From Actinomadura coerulea (lineage in GTDB: Bacteria; Actinomycetota; Actinomycetes; Streptosporangiales; Streptosporangiaceae): 64,000 nt of DNA. Of this stretch, positions 54,065-62,086 are shown piece by piece (position 1 is the stretch's first letter; each line of letters opens with the position of its first letter). Below the pieces are notes generated by a model. That model ran no database searches, had not been told where the DNA came from, and saw only the letters and a list, made by a program, of their open reading frames with translations. The stretch spans positions 1 through 64,000 of the forward strand of contig NZ_JACHMQ010000001.1 of assembly GCF_014208105.1 (NCBI RefSeq), written 5' to 3'. The position numbers were made by a program, and so were the translations under genes.

Positions 54065-56040
54065 ACCGCTACGTCTTCGCGCTGCGCATGGCCCGCCAGG
54101 ACGCGCTGCGCGCCAAGGGCCGCACGGCGCTCGTGCTGGCCATGATCGGTGTGCCGATCGGCGTCGTCGTCGCCCTGGCCGTGCTGAGCTCGACCGCCGA
54201 CGCGGGGGCCGGCGGGGAGTCCGGCGCCCCGAGCGCCGCCGAGTCGGCCGTGCTCGCGATGATCGTCGCGATGGTCGTGCTGGAGGTCGTCCTGCTCGCC
54301 GGGCCGGCGTTCATGGTGGACGTCCGGCGGCGGCGCCGCGACCTCGCGCTCGTCGCGGCGTCGGGCGGCGCGGGCCGGCACCTGCGCGCCGTCGTCCTGG
54401 CGAGCGGCCTGCTCCTCGGCGGGATCGCCGCGCTGGCCGGGACCGGGCTCGGCATCGCCGCCGCGGCCCTCGTCGCGCGGACCGCGTCCGGACCGGACGG
54501 GTTCGGCCCGCTGACCGTCCCGTGGACCGCGGTCGCCGTGACGATGCTGCTCGGCGCGGGCAGCGGCCTGTTCGCCGCCCTGGTGCCCGCGCGCCAGGCC
54601 GGCCGGATGGACGTCGTCGCCGCCCTCGCCGGACGCCGCGAACCGCCCGGCCGGGCACGCCGGGGCCTGCCGATCGCCGGCGGCGTCCTCGTCCTGGCGG
54701 GCGTGGCGGCGTCCCTGGAGGGCGTCCGGGTGCTGCGCGAGTTCGGCGCCGCGCTCGGCGCCGCGGCGATCATCGTCGGCCTGGTGCTCGCCACCCCGTG
54801 GATCGTCGAGGCGACGGGGCGGCTCGCGCCCCGGCTCCCGCTGCCGCTGCGCCTGGCCGTCCGGGACGGCGCCCGCAACCGGCCCCGCACTGCGCCCGCG
54901 GTCGCGGCGATCATGGCGGCCGTGGCGGGCGTGACCGCGCTGGCCATCGGGGGCGCCAGCGACTTCCGGCAGCGGCAGGTGGAGTACCGGGCGGCGCTGC
55001 CCCACGGCTCGGCGCTGATCCGGGTGCCGCAGGGCAAGGACGAGGGCGCCGCGGCGGCCGCCGTCCAGCGCGACCTGCCGGGCGTGCCCCTCGTCCCGAT
55101 GCGCACCCTCCCCGGGCCCTGGGGGGAATGCCTGACCGCGGACACCTCGAAATGCCCCGCGCTGTCCTTCTCGGTCGAGCACGACGGGGCGCGATCCGAC
55201 GAGATCCTGCCGATCGTGGCCGGAGGCGCCCGGGAGGCCCGGATGCTGCTCGGCCGCGACGATCCCGCGGTGGCCTCGGCACTGGACGCGGGCAAGATCG
55301 TCCTGTTCCGGGTGCGGCCGCCGGGCCACGGGACGGTCACCGCCGCCGTGACCTACTGGGAGGACGACAAGGAGCACACGGCCGCGACGATCGAGGACCT
55401 GCCGGCCGTCGCCGCCCAGGGGGACCCGCACGTGCCGGCCATCGTCCCGCCCAAGGTCGCGGAGATGCTCGCCGCGAAGGCGGGCGTGCCCATCCGGACG
55501 GAGGCGTACGGGGTCGACCGCGCCGACCACCGGGTCACCAAGGCCGAGGAGGCGCGGCTGACCAGGACCATGCGGACCTTCGGCAACGACGCGAGCGCCG
55601 TCCGCGTCGAGCGGGGCTTCACCGAGTCGTTCGGGAAGATCACGCTGGTGCTCGGCGCGGCCGCGGCCGCCCTGGCGCTCGGCGCGACCCTGATCGCCAC
55701 CGGGCTCGCCGCCGCCGACGCCCGCCCCGACATGCAGACCCTGCGCGCCGTCGGCGCCCGGCCCCGCACCCGCCGGCTGCTGACGATGGGCCGGGGCGCC
55801 TTCATCGCCGGACTCGGCTGCTGGCTCGGCATCGCCGGCGGGCTCGTCCCCGGCCTCGCGGTGACCCGCCCGCTCACCGACAGCCTGGAGGAGACCGGAG
55901 CCGCCCCGCACGGCACGATCGTCGACATCCCCTGGCTGCTCCTGGTCGCGCTCGCGGTCGGCGTCCCGCTCGTCGCGGCGTGCGTCGCCGGCGCGGTGAC
56001 CGGCGGCCGCCTCCCGGCGGTCCGGCGCACCCCCGGGTAG
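54061..56040 (+). CDS. FtsX/MacB-family ABC permease
   Basis: 659 residues. Two FtsX units of four helices each: the first unit around residues 20-230 (helices near 20-40, 60-85, 105-135 and 150-180) and the second near 265-285 and 520-645. A large extracytoplasmic domain (about 290-520, with the VEYRAALPHGSALIRVPQGKDEG start) lies between. LRAVGARPRTRRLL is the coupling-helix motif typical of these permeases. GTG at 54061 is coupled to the ATPase. The three-gene padR-ATPase-permease cassette is a common antimicrobial or envelope-stress response module. Confidence 0.93.
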   Translation: MNRYVFALRMARQDALRAKGRTALVLAMIGVPIGVVVALAVLSSTADAGAGGESGAPSAAESAVLAMIVAMVVLEVVLLAGPAFMVDVRRRRRDLALVAASGGAGRHLRAVVLASGLLLGGIAALAGTGLGIAAAALVARTASGPDGFGPLTVPWTAVAVTMLLGAGSGLFAALVPARQAGRMDVVAALAGRREPPGRARRGLPIAGGVLVLAGVAASLEGVRVLREFGAALGAAAIIVGLVLATPWIVEATGRLAPRLPLPLRLAVRDGARNRPRTAPAVAAIMAAVAGVTALAIGGASDFRQRQVEYRAALPHGSALIRVPQGKDEGAAAAAVQRDLPGVPLVPMRTLPGPWGECLTADTSKCPALSFSVEHDGARSDEILPIVAGGAREARMLLGRDDPAVASALDAGKIVLFRVRPPGHGTVTAAVTYWEDDKEHTAATIEDLPAVAAQGDPHVPAIVPPKVAEMLAAKAGVPIRTEAYGVDRADHRVTKAEEARLTRTMRTFGNDASAVRVERGFTESFGKITLVLGAAAAALALGATLIATGLAAADARPDMQTLRAVGARPRTRRLLTMGRGAFIAGLGCWLGIAGGLVPGLAVTRPLTDSLEETGAAPHGTIVDIPWLLLVALAVGVPLVAACVAGAVTGGRLPAVRRTPG

Positions 56041-56095
56041 AGCGCCCACGGGGGCCGCTCAGCCACGCGCCGGTGCTGGTGATAGCGTCCGGCGC

Positions 56096-57679
56096 GTGGT
56101 CGAGGCGGTAGCGGTGCAGGGACCGGCCGGCGGCTCCTGCGCGGGCCGCGGGGGCGACCGGCGCCGGCGGGCCGTCCTGGCGGCGCTGGTCGCGGCGAGC
56201 GCGCTGCTGTACGGGGCGTACTCGCTGATGCGGCTGCGCGCCTTCCGGACGGGCAGCTACGACCTGGTGATCTTCGACCAGGCGATCCGCTCCTACAGCC
56301 GGTTCGGCCCGCCGGTCGCCATCGTCAAGGGCGTCCACAACGACTTCGGCCCGGACTTCTCCATCCTCGGCGACCACTTCTCGCCCATCCTCGCGCTGCT
56401 CGCGCCGCTCTACTGGATCCACGACGGACCGGCGACCCTTCTGGTCGCGCAGGCCGTCCTCCTCGCGCTCGCGATCCCGCCGATCTGGCGGTACACCGAG
56501 CGCAGGCTCGGCGCCCGCGCCGCCTACTGCGCCGCGGGCGCCTACGCGCTGTCCTGGCCGATCGCCGAGGCGCTCGCCTTCGACTTCCACGAGGTCGCCT
56601 TCGTCCCGCTGCTGTCGGCACTGATGGTCGAGCGGCACGACGCCGGGCGGCGGCTCCAGGCGGCGGCCGCCGCGTTCGCCCTCCTCCTGGTGAAGGAGGA
56701 CATGGGGCTGCTGCTCGCGGGCTTCGGCCTCTACCTGCTCACCCGTCCCACCGGACGCGGGCGGCGGAGCCTGCGCGAACTGCGGGGCCTGCGCGGCTTG
56801 CGCGGCCTCCTGCCGCCCGGCGAACGGCGGGAGGGCCTGGCCTACGCCGCGGCCGGCCTGGCCGCGACCTGGGCCTGCTCGCGCGTGGCCGTCGCGGCGT
56901 TCGGCGGTGACAACGACTACTACTGGGCGTACGGGGCGCTCGGCCCCGACCTTCCCCACGCCGCGATGCACGCCGTCACCCACCCATGGGACGTGGTGCG
57001 CGTGCTCGGCGACCCGCCGCAGAAGCTCCTCACGATGGCGCTGCTTCTGCTCCCGCTGATCTTCCTGCCGCTGGCGTCCCCACTGACCCTGACCGCCGTC
57101 CCGCTGCTGGCCGAGAGGATGCTCGCCAGCCGGTTCAGCAACTGGTGGGAGCCGCACTACCACTACAACGCCTTCATCGTCGCCGTGCTGGTCCTGGCGG
57201 CCGCGGACGGCGCGGCCCGTCTGCGCGGACGGGCCCGGTTCGCACGGGCCCGGTTCGCGCGGGGCCGGTTTCCGGGGAGGCTGCCGTCCGCCGCGCCGAT
57301 GGCGGGGATCCTCGCGGTCACGGTCGCCTGCCTGCCGTTCTTCGCCTACCGCCACCTGGCCGATCCCGCGCTGTGGCGGCCGAACGAGCGGGCCCGGGCC
57401 GCGTCCGCGGCGGTCGCGCGCGTCCCGGACGGCGCGCTCGTCGAGGCGGCCAACGGCCTCGGCCCGGCGCTGACGTCCCGCGCCCGCGTGCTGCTGTGGG
57501 ACGACCGCTCGCACGGCGCGCCCTGGGTGATCGCCCAGGTGGAGCGGCTGGAGTTCCCCTTCGGGTCGCCCGCCGAGCAGCGGCGGCGGGTCGAGGCGCT
57601 GAAGGCGGAGGGGTACCGGGAGGTCTTCCGGAAGGACGGCTACGTCGTCCTGCACGAGGACGTCCCCGACCCCTGGTGA
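56096..57679 (+). CDS. DUF2079 polytopic membrane protein
   Basis: 527 residues with around ten hydrophobic segments and the DUF2079 start: LRAFRTGSYDLVIFDQAI, HNDFGPDFSILGDHFSPIL and AFDFHEVAFVPLL. DUF2079 proteins resemble GT-C membrane glycosyltransferases and carry acidic residues in the first outer loop (here the Asp of the YDLVIFDQ stretch), but their activity is unproven. Short basic repeats occur in cytosolic loops (LRGLRGLRGLL near 225-235; RARFARARFARGRF near 380-395). GTG at 56096 has no ribosome site; TAGCGT ends 7 bases before it, so translation may be leaderless. Confidence 0.88.
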   Translation: MVEAVAVQGPAGGSCAGRGGDRRRRAVLAALVAASALLYGAYSLMRLRAFRTGSYDLVIFDQAIRSYSRFGPPVAIVKGVHNDFGPDFSILGDHFSPILALLAPLYWIHDGPATLLVAQAVLLALAIPPIWRYTERRLGARAAYCAAGAYALSWPIAEALAFDFHEVAFVPLLSALMVERHDAGRRLQAAAAAFALLLVKEDMGLLLAGFGLYLLTRPTGRGRRSLRELRGLRGLRGLLPPGERREGLAYAAAGLAATWACSRVAVAAFGGDNDYYWAYGALGPDLPHAAMHAVTHPWDVVRVLGDPPQKLLTMALLLLPLIFLPLASPLTLTAVPLLAERMLASRFSNWWEPHYHYNAFIVAVLVLAAADGAARLRGRARFARARFARGRFPGRLPSAAPMAGILAVTVACLPFFAYRHLADPALWRPNERARAASAAVARVPDGALVEAANGLGPALTSRARVLLWDDRSHGAPWVIAQVERLEFPFGSPAEQRRRVEALKAEGYREVFRKDGYVVLHEDVPDPW

Positions 57680-58084
57680 GGCCCGGGGGCGCGCGTCCCC
57701 GGCAAGGCGGACGCCTGATAAGGCGAAACGCGGCTTTTGGACAGATTGTCCGATGACCGATCATCGTCGCACGGGTAAGAATTCAAGTGAAGGCGCCGCC
57801 CGGCCAATCATCCCTATCCTTTCTGGGTACTTTGCCAGATACTTGAAGAAAGCCGCTGCGGCCGCGGCCGGCGCGGGAGGAGAGCCCGCGCGAACACCCC
57901 GTGACCTAGGCCGGAGCGGGCCTGGGGCGTGTCATGAGCGGTGTGAGGCTGAACGGCGGCGAGGCGGTGGCACCGGTGGGCGGTGGCCCGCAATTCCTCG
58001 CCCGGCGGGCAATGCGAAGGGCCGGGGAATCCCCGAGGATCCGTGCGGCGGACCGGGGAACCGATCACGGCGGGGAGCCGTGAC
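57680..58084. other. Intergenic region without a convincing gene
   Basis: 405 bases. The first ~180 are relatively A/T-rich, which suggests promoter or regulatory DNA. They hold the nested palindromes at 57739-57766 and a 7-bp inverted repeat TTCAAGT/ACTTGAA (57782-57788 and 57841-57847). The remainder is GC-rich, open in several frames but with no recognisable protein. Confidence 0.5.
57739..57766. promoter_or_regulatory. Two contiguous palindromes
   Basis: GGACA-GAT-TGTCC (57739-57751) is joined to CGATGA-CCGA-TCATCG (57751-57766). Both are perfect. They lie about 320 bases before the thymidylate-synthase-like gene and 60 after the DUF2079 gene. They look like operators of unknown regulators. 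Confidence 0.4.
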
Positions 58085-58741
58085 ATGCCGGCGCGGGAGG
58101 GCATGCCGGGGCGCGAGGACAGGGACGTCCGGCGCTTCGAGACGTGCGGGCGGGCGTGGATCGGCGTCCTGCGGCACGTGTGGGCGGCCGGGGAGGCGGG
58201 GCTGGAGGACGGCGGGCCCATCATCGAGGGGCCCCCGCTGCTGTTCGAGATCTGCTCGCTGAGCTGGGAGGACCCGATCCTGCGCGAGTACGGCGACCGG
58301 GCGCGGCTGGTCCGCCGGGCGCAGGAGCGCACCCGCCGGGTCGTCCGCGGGCGGTTCTGGCCGCGGCTGCACGACCTCCAGGGCCACGACCAGATCCGGT
58401 GGGTGGTGGACCTGCTGCGCGCGAGGCCGTGGACGACGAGCGCCTGGATCTCGCTCACGATCCCGGGCGAGCCGGCCGACGGGCTGCCGGCGCTGACCGC
58501 GCTGTCGTTCCGCATCCGCGGCTACCGGCTGATCATGACGGCGATGTTCCGGTCGCAGGACGTCCACCGCGCCTACCTGGCCTACATCCCGCTCCGCGAG
58601 GTGCAGGTCCAGGTCGCCGACGAGCTGGGGCTGCCGCCCGGGCCGCTGCGGGTGTTCGTGGACGTCCCGCACGTGCACGTCGGCGACGCCGAGCGGGTCG
58701 CGTCCGTGCTCGCCTCGGTGCCGGAGCCCAACGCCGCCTGA
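58085..58741 (+). CDS. Thymidylate synthase-fold protein lacking the catalytic cysteine
   Basis: 218 residues, close to archaeal-type thymidylate synthases in length. The C-terminal half matches the family: GLPALTALSFRIRGYRLIMT, then MFRSQDVHRAY and VQVQVADELGLPPGPLRVF, with His at the usual positions (VPHVHVGD). In true enzymes the first string reads P-C, with Cys as the nucleophile; here residue 136 is Ala. The Asn that binds the pyrimidine base in WPxNxYxL is also gone (AYLAYIPL). It therefore should not methylate or hydroxymethylate dUMP/dCMP by the usual mechanism. ATG at 58085 follows GGGGAG. Function unknown; it may bind a nucleotide as a sensor or modify something else. Confidence 0.72.
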   Translation: MPAREGMPGREDRDVRRFETCGRAWIGVLRHVWAAGEAGLEDGGPIIEGPPLLFEICSLSWEDPILREYGDRARLVRRAQERTRRVVRGRFWPRLHDLQGHDQIRWVVDLLRARPWTTSAWISLTIPGEPADGLPALTALSFRIRGYRLIMTAMFRSQDVHRAYLAYIPLREVQVQVADELGLPPGPLRVFVDVPHVHVGDAERVASVLASVPEPNAA

Positions 58742-58850
58742 CGCAACCGGCGCCCGCGGGACGAACCGGAGTTACTGGCGGGTCTTTCCCTGCCGCGAAC
58801 CGCCGCCGCCCCCTGGTTATAGACTCACCGGAGGGGGCGAGGGCACGACG

Positions 58851-58871
58851 AGGTGACTCGCGACTTCACCT
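58851..58871. promoter_or_regulatory. Inverted repeat in the serA leader
   Basis: AGGTGA-CTCGCGACT-TCACCT, perfect 6-bp arms, 45-65 bases before the serA start. A TAGACT hexamer (58820-58825) just upstream could be the -10, which would put the repeat within the 5' leader as operator or hairpin. Confidence 0.4.
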
Positions 58872-58915
58872 GCACAGAACACGAACACCTACTTTTTTCG
58901 AAGGACTGTTTCCAC

Positions 58916-60505
58916 TTGAGCAAGCCCGTCGTCCTCGTCGCAGAAGAACTCTCCCCGGCCGGCATCGCCGTCCTGGAGGCCGACTACGACGTCCGCCACG
59001 TCGACGGCAGCGACAAAGAACAGCTGCTGCCCGCCGTCGCCGACGTGGACGCCCTGATCGTCCGCAGCGCCACCAAGGTCACCGCCGAGGTGTTCCAGCA
59101 CGCCAAGAGGCTCCGGGTCGTCGCCCGGGCCGGCGTCGGCCTCGACAACGTCGACGTGGAGGCCGCCACCAAGGCCGGCGTGATGGTCGTCAACGCGCCC
59201 ACGTCCAACATCGTCACCGCCGCCGAGCACGCGATCGCGCTGCTCCTGGCCATCGCCCGGAACGTGCCGCAGGGCCACTCCGCGCTCAAGCAGGGCGAGT
59301 GGAAGCGCTCCAAGTACACCGGCGTCGAGCTCCAGGGCAAGACCGTCGGCGTGCTCGGCCTCGGCCGCATCGGCGTCCTCGTCGCCCAGCGCCTCGCCGC
59401 CTTCGACATGAACGTGGTCGCGTTCGACCCCTACGTCCAGGCCGCCCGCGCCGCGCAGCTCGGCGTGAAGCTCGTCACCCTCGACGAGCTGCTCCGCGAG
59501 AGCGACTTCATCACCGTCCACCTGCCGAAGACGCCCGAGACCCTCGGCCTCATCGGCGACCGCGAGCTGCGGCAGGTCAAGCCGTCCGTCCGCATCGTCA
59601 ACGCCGCCCGCGGCGGCATCGTCGACGAGGCGGCCCTCGACCTCGCGATCAAGGACGGCCGCGTCGCCGGCGCCGGCATCGACGTGTTCAGCACCGAGCC
59701 GTGCACCGAGAGCCCGCTGTTCCACCACGACAGCGTCGTCGTCACCCCGCACCTCGGCGCCAGCACCCACGAGGCGCAGGAGAAGGCGGGCACCCAGGTC
59801 GCCCGCTCGGTGAAGCTCGCGCTGTCCGGCGAGTTCGTCCCGGACGCGGTGAACGTCCAGGGCGGCGCCGTCGCCGAGGACGTCAAGCCCGGCCTGCCGC
59901 TCGCCGAGAAGCTCGGCCGCATCTTCACCGCCCTCGCCGGCGGCGTCCCCGTCCGGCTGGACGTGGTGGTCCGCGGCGAGATCGCCGAGCACGACGTCAA
60001 GGTGCTGGAGCTGGCCGCGCTCAAGGGCGTCTTCGTCGACGTCATCGAGGAGGCCGTGACCTTCGTCAACGCGCCGCTGCTGGCCCGCGACCGCGGCGTC
60101 GAGGTCACCCTCACCACCAGCGAGGACAGCCCCGACTGGCGCAACGTCGTGCAGGTGCGCGGCACCATGTCCGACGGCTCCGTCGTGTCGGTTTCGGGCA
60201 CGCTCACCGGCCCCAAGCACGCCGAGCGGATCATCGAGATCAACGGCTACAACATGGAGCTCGTCCCGACCGAGCACATGGCGTTCTTCTCCTACGTCGA
60301 CCGCCCCGGCATCGTCGGCGCGGTCGGCAAGCTGCTCGGCGACGAGCAGGTCAACATCGCCGGCATGCAGGTCGGCCGCGACGCCAAGGGCGGCAAGGCG
60401 CTCATCGCGCTCACCGTCGACTCGGCCATCGCACCCCAGCTCATCGACGCCATCACCCGCGAGGTGGGCGCCGACATGGGCCGCCGCGTCGACCTGGAGG
60501 GGTAG
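58916..60505 (+). CDS. serA: D-3-phosphoglycerate dehydrogenase
   Basis: 529 residues, the long actinobacterial form. It oxidises 3-phosphoglycerate to commit carbon to serine. The substrate domain starts KPVVLVAEELSPAG. The NAD loop is VLGLGRIG (GxGxxG); catalytic residues are Arg in NAARGGIVDE, Glu in TEPC and His in TPHLGAST. An intervening ASB domain (about 320-450) and a C-terminal ACT domain (FFSYVDRPGIVGAVGKLLG) for serine feedback follow. The TTG at 58916 is taken as start because homologues begin there and AAGGA lies 10 bases upstream; the GTG at 58853 would add 21 non-conserved residues. Confidence 0.95.
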   Translation: MSKPVVLVAEELSPAGIAVLEADYDVRHVDGSDKEQLLPAVADVDALIVRSATKVTAEVFQHAKRLRVVARAGVGLDNVDVEAATKAGVMVVNAPTSNIVTAAEHAIALLLAIARNVPQGHSALKQGEWKRSKYTGVELQGKTVGVLGLGRIGVLVAQRLAAFDMNVVAFDPYVQAARAAQLGVKLVTLDELLRESDFITVHLPKTPETLGLIGDRELRQVKPSVRIVNAARGGIVDEAALDLAIKDGRVAGAGIDVFSTEPCTESPLFHHDSVVVTPHLGASTHEAQEKAGTQVARSVKLALSGEFVPDAVNVQGGAVAEDVKPGLPLAEKLGRIFTALAGGVPVRLDVVVRGEIAEHDVKVLELAALKGVFVDVIEEAVTFVNAPLLARDRGVEVTLTTSEDSPDWRNVVQVRGTMSDGSVVSVSGTLTGPKHAERIIEINGYNMELVPTEHMAFFSYVDRPGIVGAVGKLLGDEQVNIAGMQVGRDAKGGKALIALTVDSAIAPQLIDAITREVGADMGRRVDLEG

Positions 60506-60510
60506 CCGCC

Positions 60511-60590
60511 CGGGGGCGACCCCCGAATGACGCCAAGGCCGTCGTGACGGCCGAGCTTCGGACGGGCGTCCGGCCCTGTGCCGGACGCCC
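60511..60590 (+). terminator. Three tandem hairpins after serA
   Basis: CGGGGG-CGA-CCCCCG (60511-60525), GGCCGTC-GT-GACGGCC (60537-60552) and a perfect 10-bp stem GGGCGTCCGG/CCGGACGCCC with a 7-base loop (60564-60590). Together they make an efficient stop for serA. Confidence 0.8.
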
Positions 60591-60626
60591 GCTCATCTCA
60601 TATGCCGAGATTTTGGGCCACCGGTC

Positions 60627-60655
60627 GGGACAACCCCCAGAACCGCGGGTAGCCT
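60627..60655 (+). promoter_or_regulatory. Candidate promoter of the orphan leader RNA
   Basis: GGGACA (60627-60632) and TAGCCT (60650-60655) are 17 bases apart. A start about 7 bases later would place the leader ATG (60666) within the first few nucleotides of the message. Confidence 0.4.
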
Positions 60656-60665
60656 CGCAGGAGTC

Positions 60666-60710
60666 ATGCGGCGTTTCGTGGTAATCCTTCGCTGCCGCAG
60701 CGGGGCCTGA
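60666..60710 (+). CDS. Putative attenuator leader peptide with Val-Val-Ile-Leu codons
   Basis: ATG...TGA, 14 codons: MRRFVVILRCRSGA. The run GTG GTA ATC CTT (60678-60689) mirrors the branched-chain codon run of the ilvB leader, with the same rare GTA and CTT codons. As in ilvB, the stop codon falls just after the first arm of a perfect 10-bp hairpin. AGGAG lies 2 bases before the ATG. No branched-chain biosynthetic gene follows directly; leuB begins 3 kb downstream, behind an inserted cluster. It could be a displaced leader, or a regulator of the small gene at 60840. Confidence 0.5.
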   Translation: MRRFVVILRCRSGA

Positions 60711-60737
60711 TCATCGGCAGGCCGGCACCCGCTGCGG
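60695..60737 (+). other. Hairpin at the end of the orphan leader
   Basis: CCGCAGCGGG (60695-60704) pairs perfectly with CCCGCTGCGG (60728-60737). A second stem GGCCTG/CAGGCC (60704-60709, 60718-60723) can form inside the loop. A further 7-bp repeat GGCCGTG/CACGGCC lies at 60749-60791. No U-tract follows these stems. Confidence 0.55.
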
Positions 60738-60839
60738 AGGCTGCGCCTGGCCGTGAGTCCGATGCCGAACCGGACCGTGCGAACCACGGCCCCCCGGCCG
60801 CCCCTCTGGCCATCAGCCCAGCGATCGGAGCATCCCATC

Positions 60840-60932
60840 ATGAACGAGACCCAGAACAACGCCCCCGCCGAAGACGCCCAGGAAGAAGCCGCCCGCGCCC
60901 TGCAGACGGCCCTGGACCGGCGTGCTGATTGA
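60840..60932 (+). CDS. Possible 30-residue protein
   Basis: ATG at 60840 with GGAG 9 bases upstream opens 30 codons ending TGATTTTTC: MNETQNNAPAEDAQEEAARA then LQTALDRRAD. Codons are typical of real genes (nearly all end in G or C until the last three). The peptide is acidic and helical. No family is recognised. It lies between the orphan leader and a strong U-tract terminator, so it may be the product of that transcript. Confidence 0.45.
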   Translation: MNETQNNAPAEDAQEEAARALQTALDRRAD

Positions 60933-61009
60933 TTTTTCTCCTCCTTCGGGCCCAGGGGCCCTCCATCGTCGAAGAATCGGGGCGATCGCCGGCATCGCTA
61001 CGACTCGCC

Positions 61010-61045
61010 CTGGCGGCTCGCTGCGCGGGCCGCCAGGGGTTTTGA
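61010..61045 (+). terminator. Intrinsic terminator with T-tract
   Basis: CCCTGGCGGC (61010-61019), 11-base loop, GCCGCCAGGG (61031-61040), then GTTTT. A textbook Rho-independent terminator on the plus strand. It ends the short transcript starting near 60660 and separates it from the epimerase gene. Confidence 0.85.
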
Positions 61046-61135
61046 GGGCTCGGGCGGTGTGATCTGGGTTACTGCCGTTCATGGGGCGTGGGGCCGTTTC
61101 GTCTTCTGTTCGTGAGCACTACGAACGGAGACGCC

Positions 61136-62080
61136 ATGAAGATCTTCATCGCCGGAGCGTCCGGTGCGATCGGCGGTCACCTTGTTCCCCAACTGGTGGC
61201 GCGCGGGCACGAGGTGGTCGGCACCACCCGCTCGGCCGCCAAGACCGCAGCGCTTCGGGCGCTGGGCGCCGAACCGGTGATCGTCGACGCGCTCGACCCC
61301 GACTCGGTGGCCGACGCGGTGGCCAGGGCCGAGCCCGAGGTGATCGTCCATCAGCTCACCGCGCTGAGCGGCCCGCCGGACTTCCGGCACGTGAAGCGGA
61401 TGGCAGAGGCCACCGACCGGCTGCGCACCGAAGGCACCGACCATCTGCTGGCCGCCGCGCGCGCCGCCGGCGTCGGCAGGTTCGTGGCGCAGAGCAACGC
61501 CATGTGGATGGAGCGCTCCGGCGGGCCGGTCGCCGACGAGGACGGCCGGATCGAGCCGAATCCGCCCGCGGACATCGCGAGGTCGGTGGCCGCCCTGCGC
61601 CACCTTGAGGAGGCGGTGACCGGCATCACCTGGGGCGACGGGATCGCGCTCCGCTACGGTGGCTTCTACGGGCCGGGCACCGGTATCAGCGCCGAGCCGG
61701 GCGCCGTGATGACCGAGCAGATCGGCAGGCGGAAGTTCCCGATCGTCGGCGGCGGTGGAGGGGTGTGGTCGCTGGTGCACATCACCGACGCCGCGTCCGC
61801 GACGGTCGCGGCCATCGAACGCGGCAAACCCGGGATCTACCACGTCGCCGACGACGAGCCGGCATCAGTGCGCGACTGGCTGCCGGAGCTGGCCCGCGCG
61901 CTCGGCGCCAAGCCGCCGCGCCGCGTTCCCGCCCCGCTCGTACGCCTGCTGGCGGGCAAGGGGCCCGTCGACCTGATGACGCGGGCCCGCGGCGTCTCCA
62001 GCGAGAAGATCAAGCGCGAACTGGGCTGGGCGCCGCGCCACCCGACCTGGCGAACGGGTTTCACCGAAGGGCTGAGGTAG
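61136..62080 (+). CDS. NAD(P)-dependent epimerase/oxidoreductase paired with ECF41 sigma factor
   Basis: 314-residue extended-SDR protein. The dinucleotide loop is IFIAGASGAIGGHLVPQL; the family continues with VIVHQLTALSGPPDFRHV, FVAQSNAMW, GIALRYGGFYGPGTG and a C-terminal substrate domain (DDEPASVRDWLPELARALG). The canonical Tyr-xxx-Lys is not evident near MWMERSG, so catalysis may differ. ATG at 61136 has CGGAG upstream. The sigma gene follows after 6 bases; ECF41 sigma factors are typically encoded next to an epimerase, oxidoreductase or carboxymuconolactone decarboxylase, which is the pattern here. Confidence 0.9.
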   Translation: MKIFIAGASGAIGGHLVPQLVARGHEVVGTTRSAAKTAALRALGAEPVIVDALDPDSVADAVARAEPEVIVHQLTALSGPPDFRHVKRMAEATDRLRTEGTDHLLAAARAAGVGRFVAQSNAMWMERSGGPVADEDGRIEPNPPADIARSVAALRHLEEAVTGITWGDGIALRYGGFYGPGTGISAEPGAVMTEQIGRRKFPIVGGGGGVWSLVHITDAASATVAAIERGKPGIYHVADDEPASVRDWLPELARALGAKPPRRVPAPLVRLLAGKGPVDLMTRARGVSSEKIKRELGWAPRHPTWRTGFTEGLR

Positions 62081-62086
62081 CCCGGC

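Noticed and set aside
58853..58915. Earlier GTG start for serA
   Set aside because: It would add 21 residues not found at the usual SerA N-terminus, and they overlap the leader inverted repeat.
61046..61135. ECF41-type promoter (TGTCACA...CGTC) before the epimerase
   Set aside because: A CGTC is present but no matching -35 element lies at the required distance; I would not call it.
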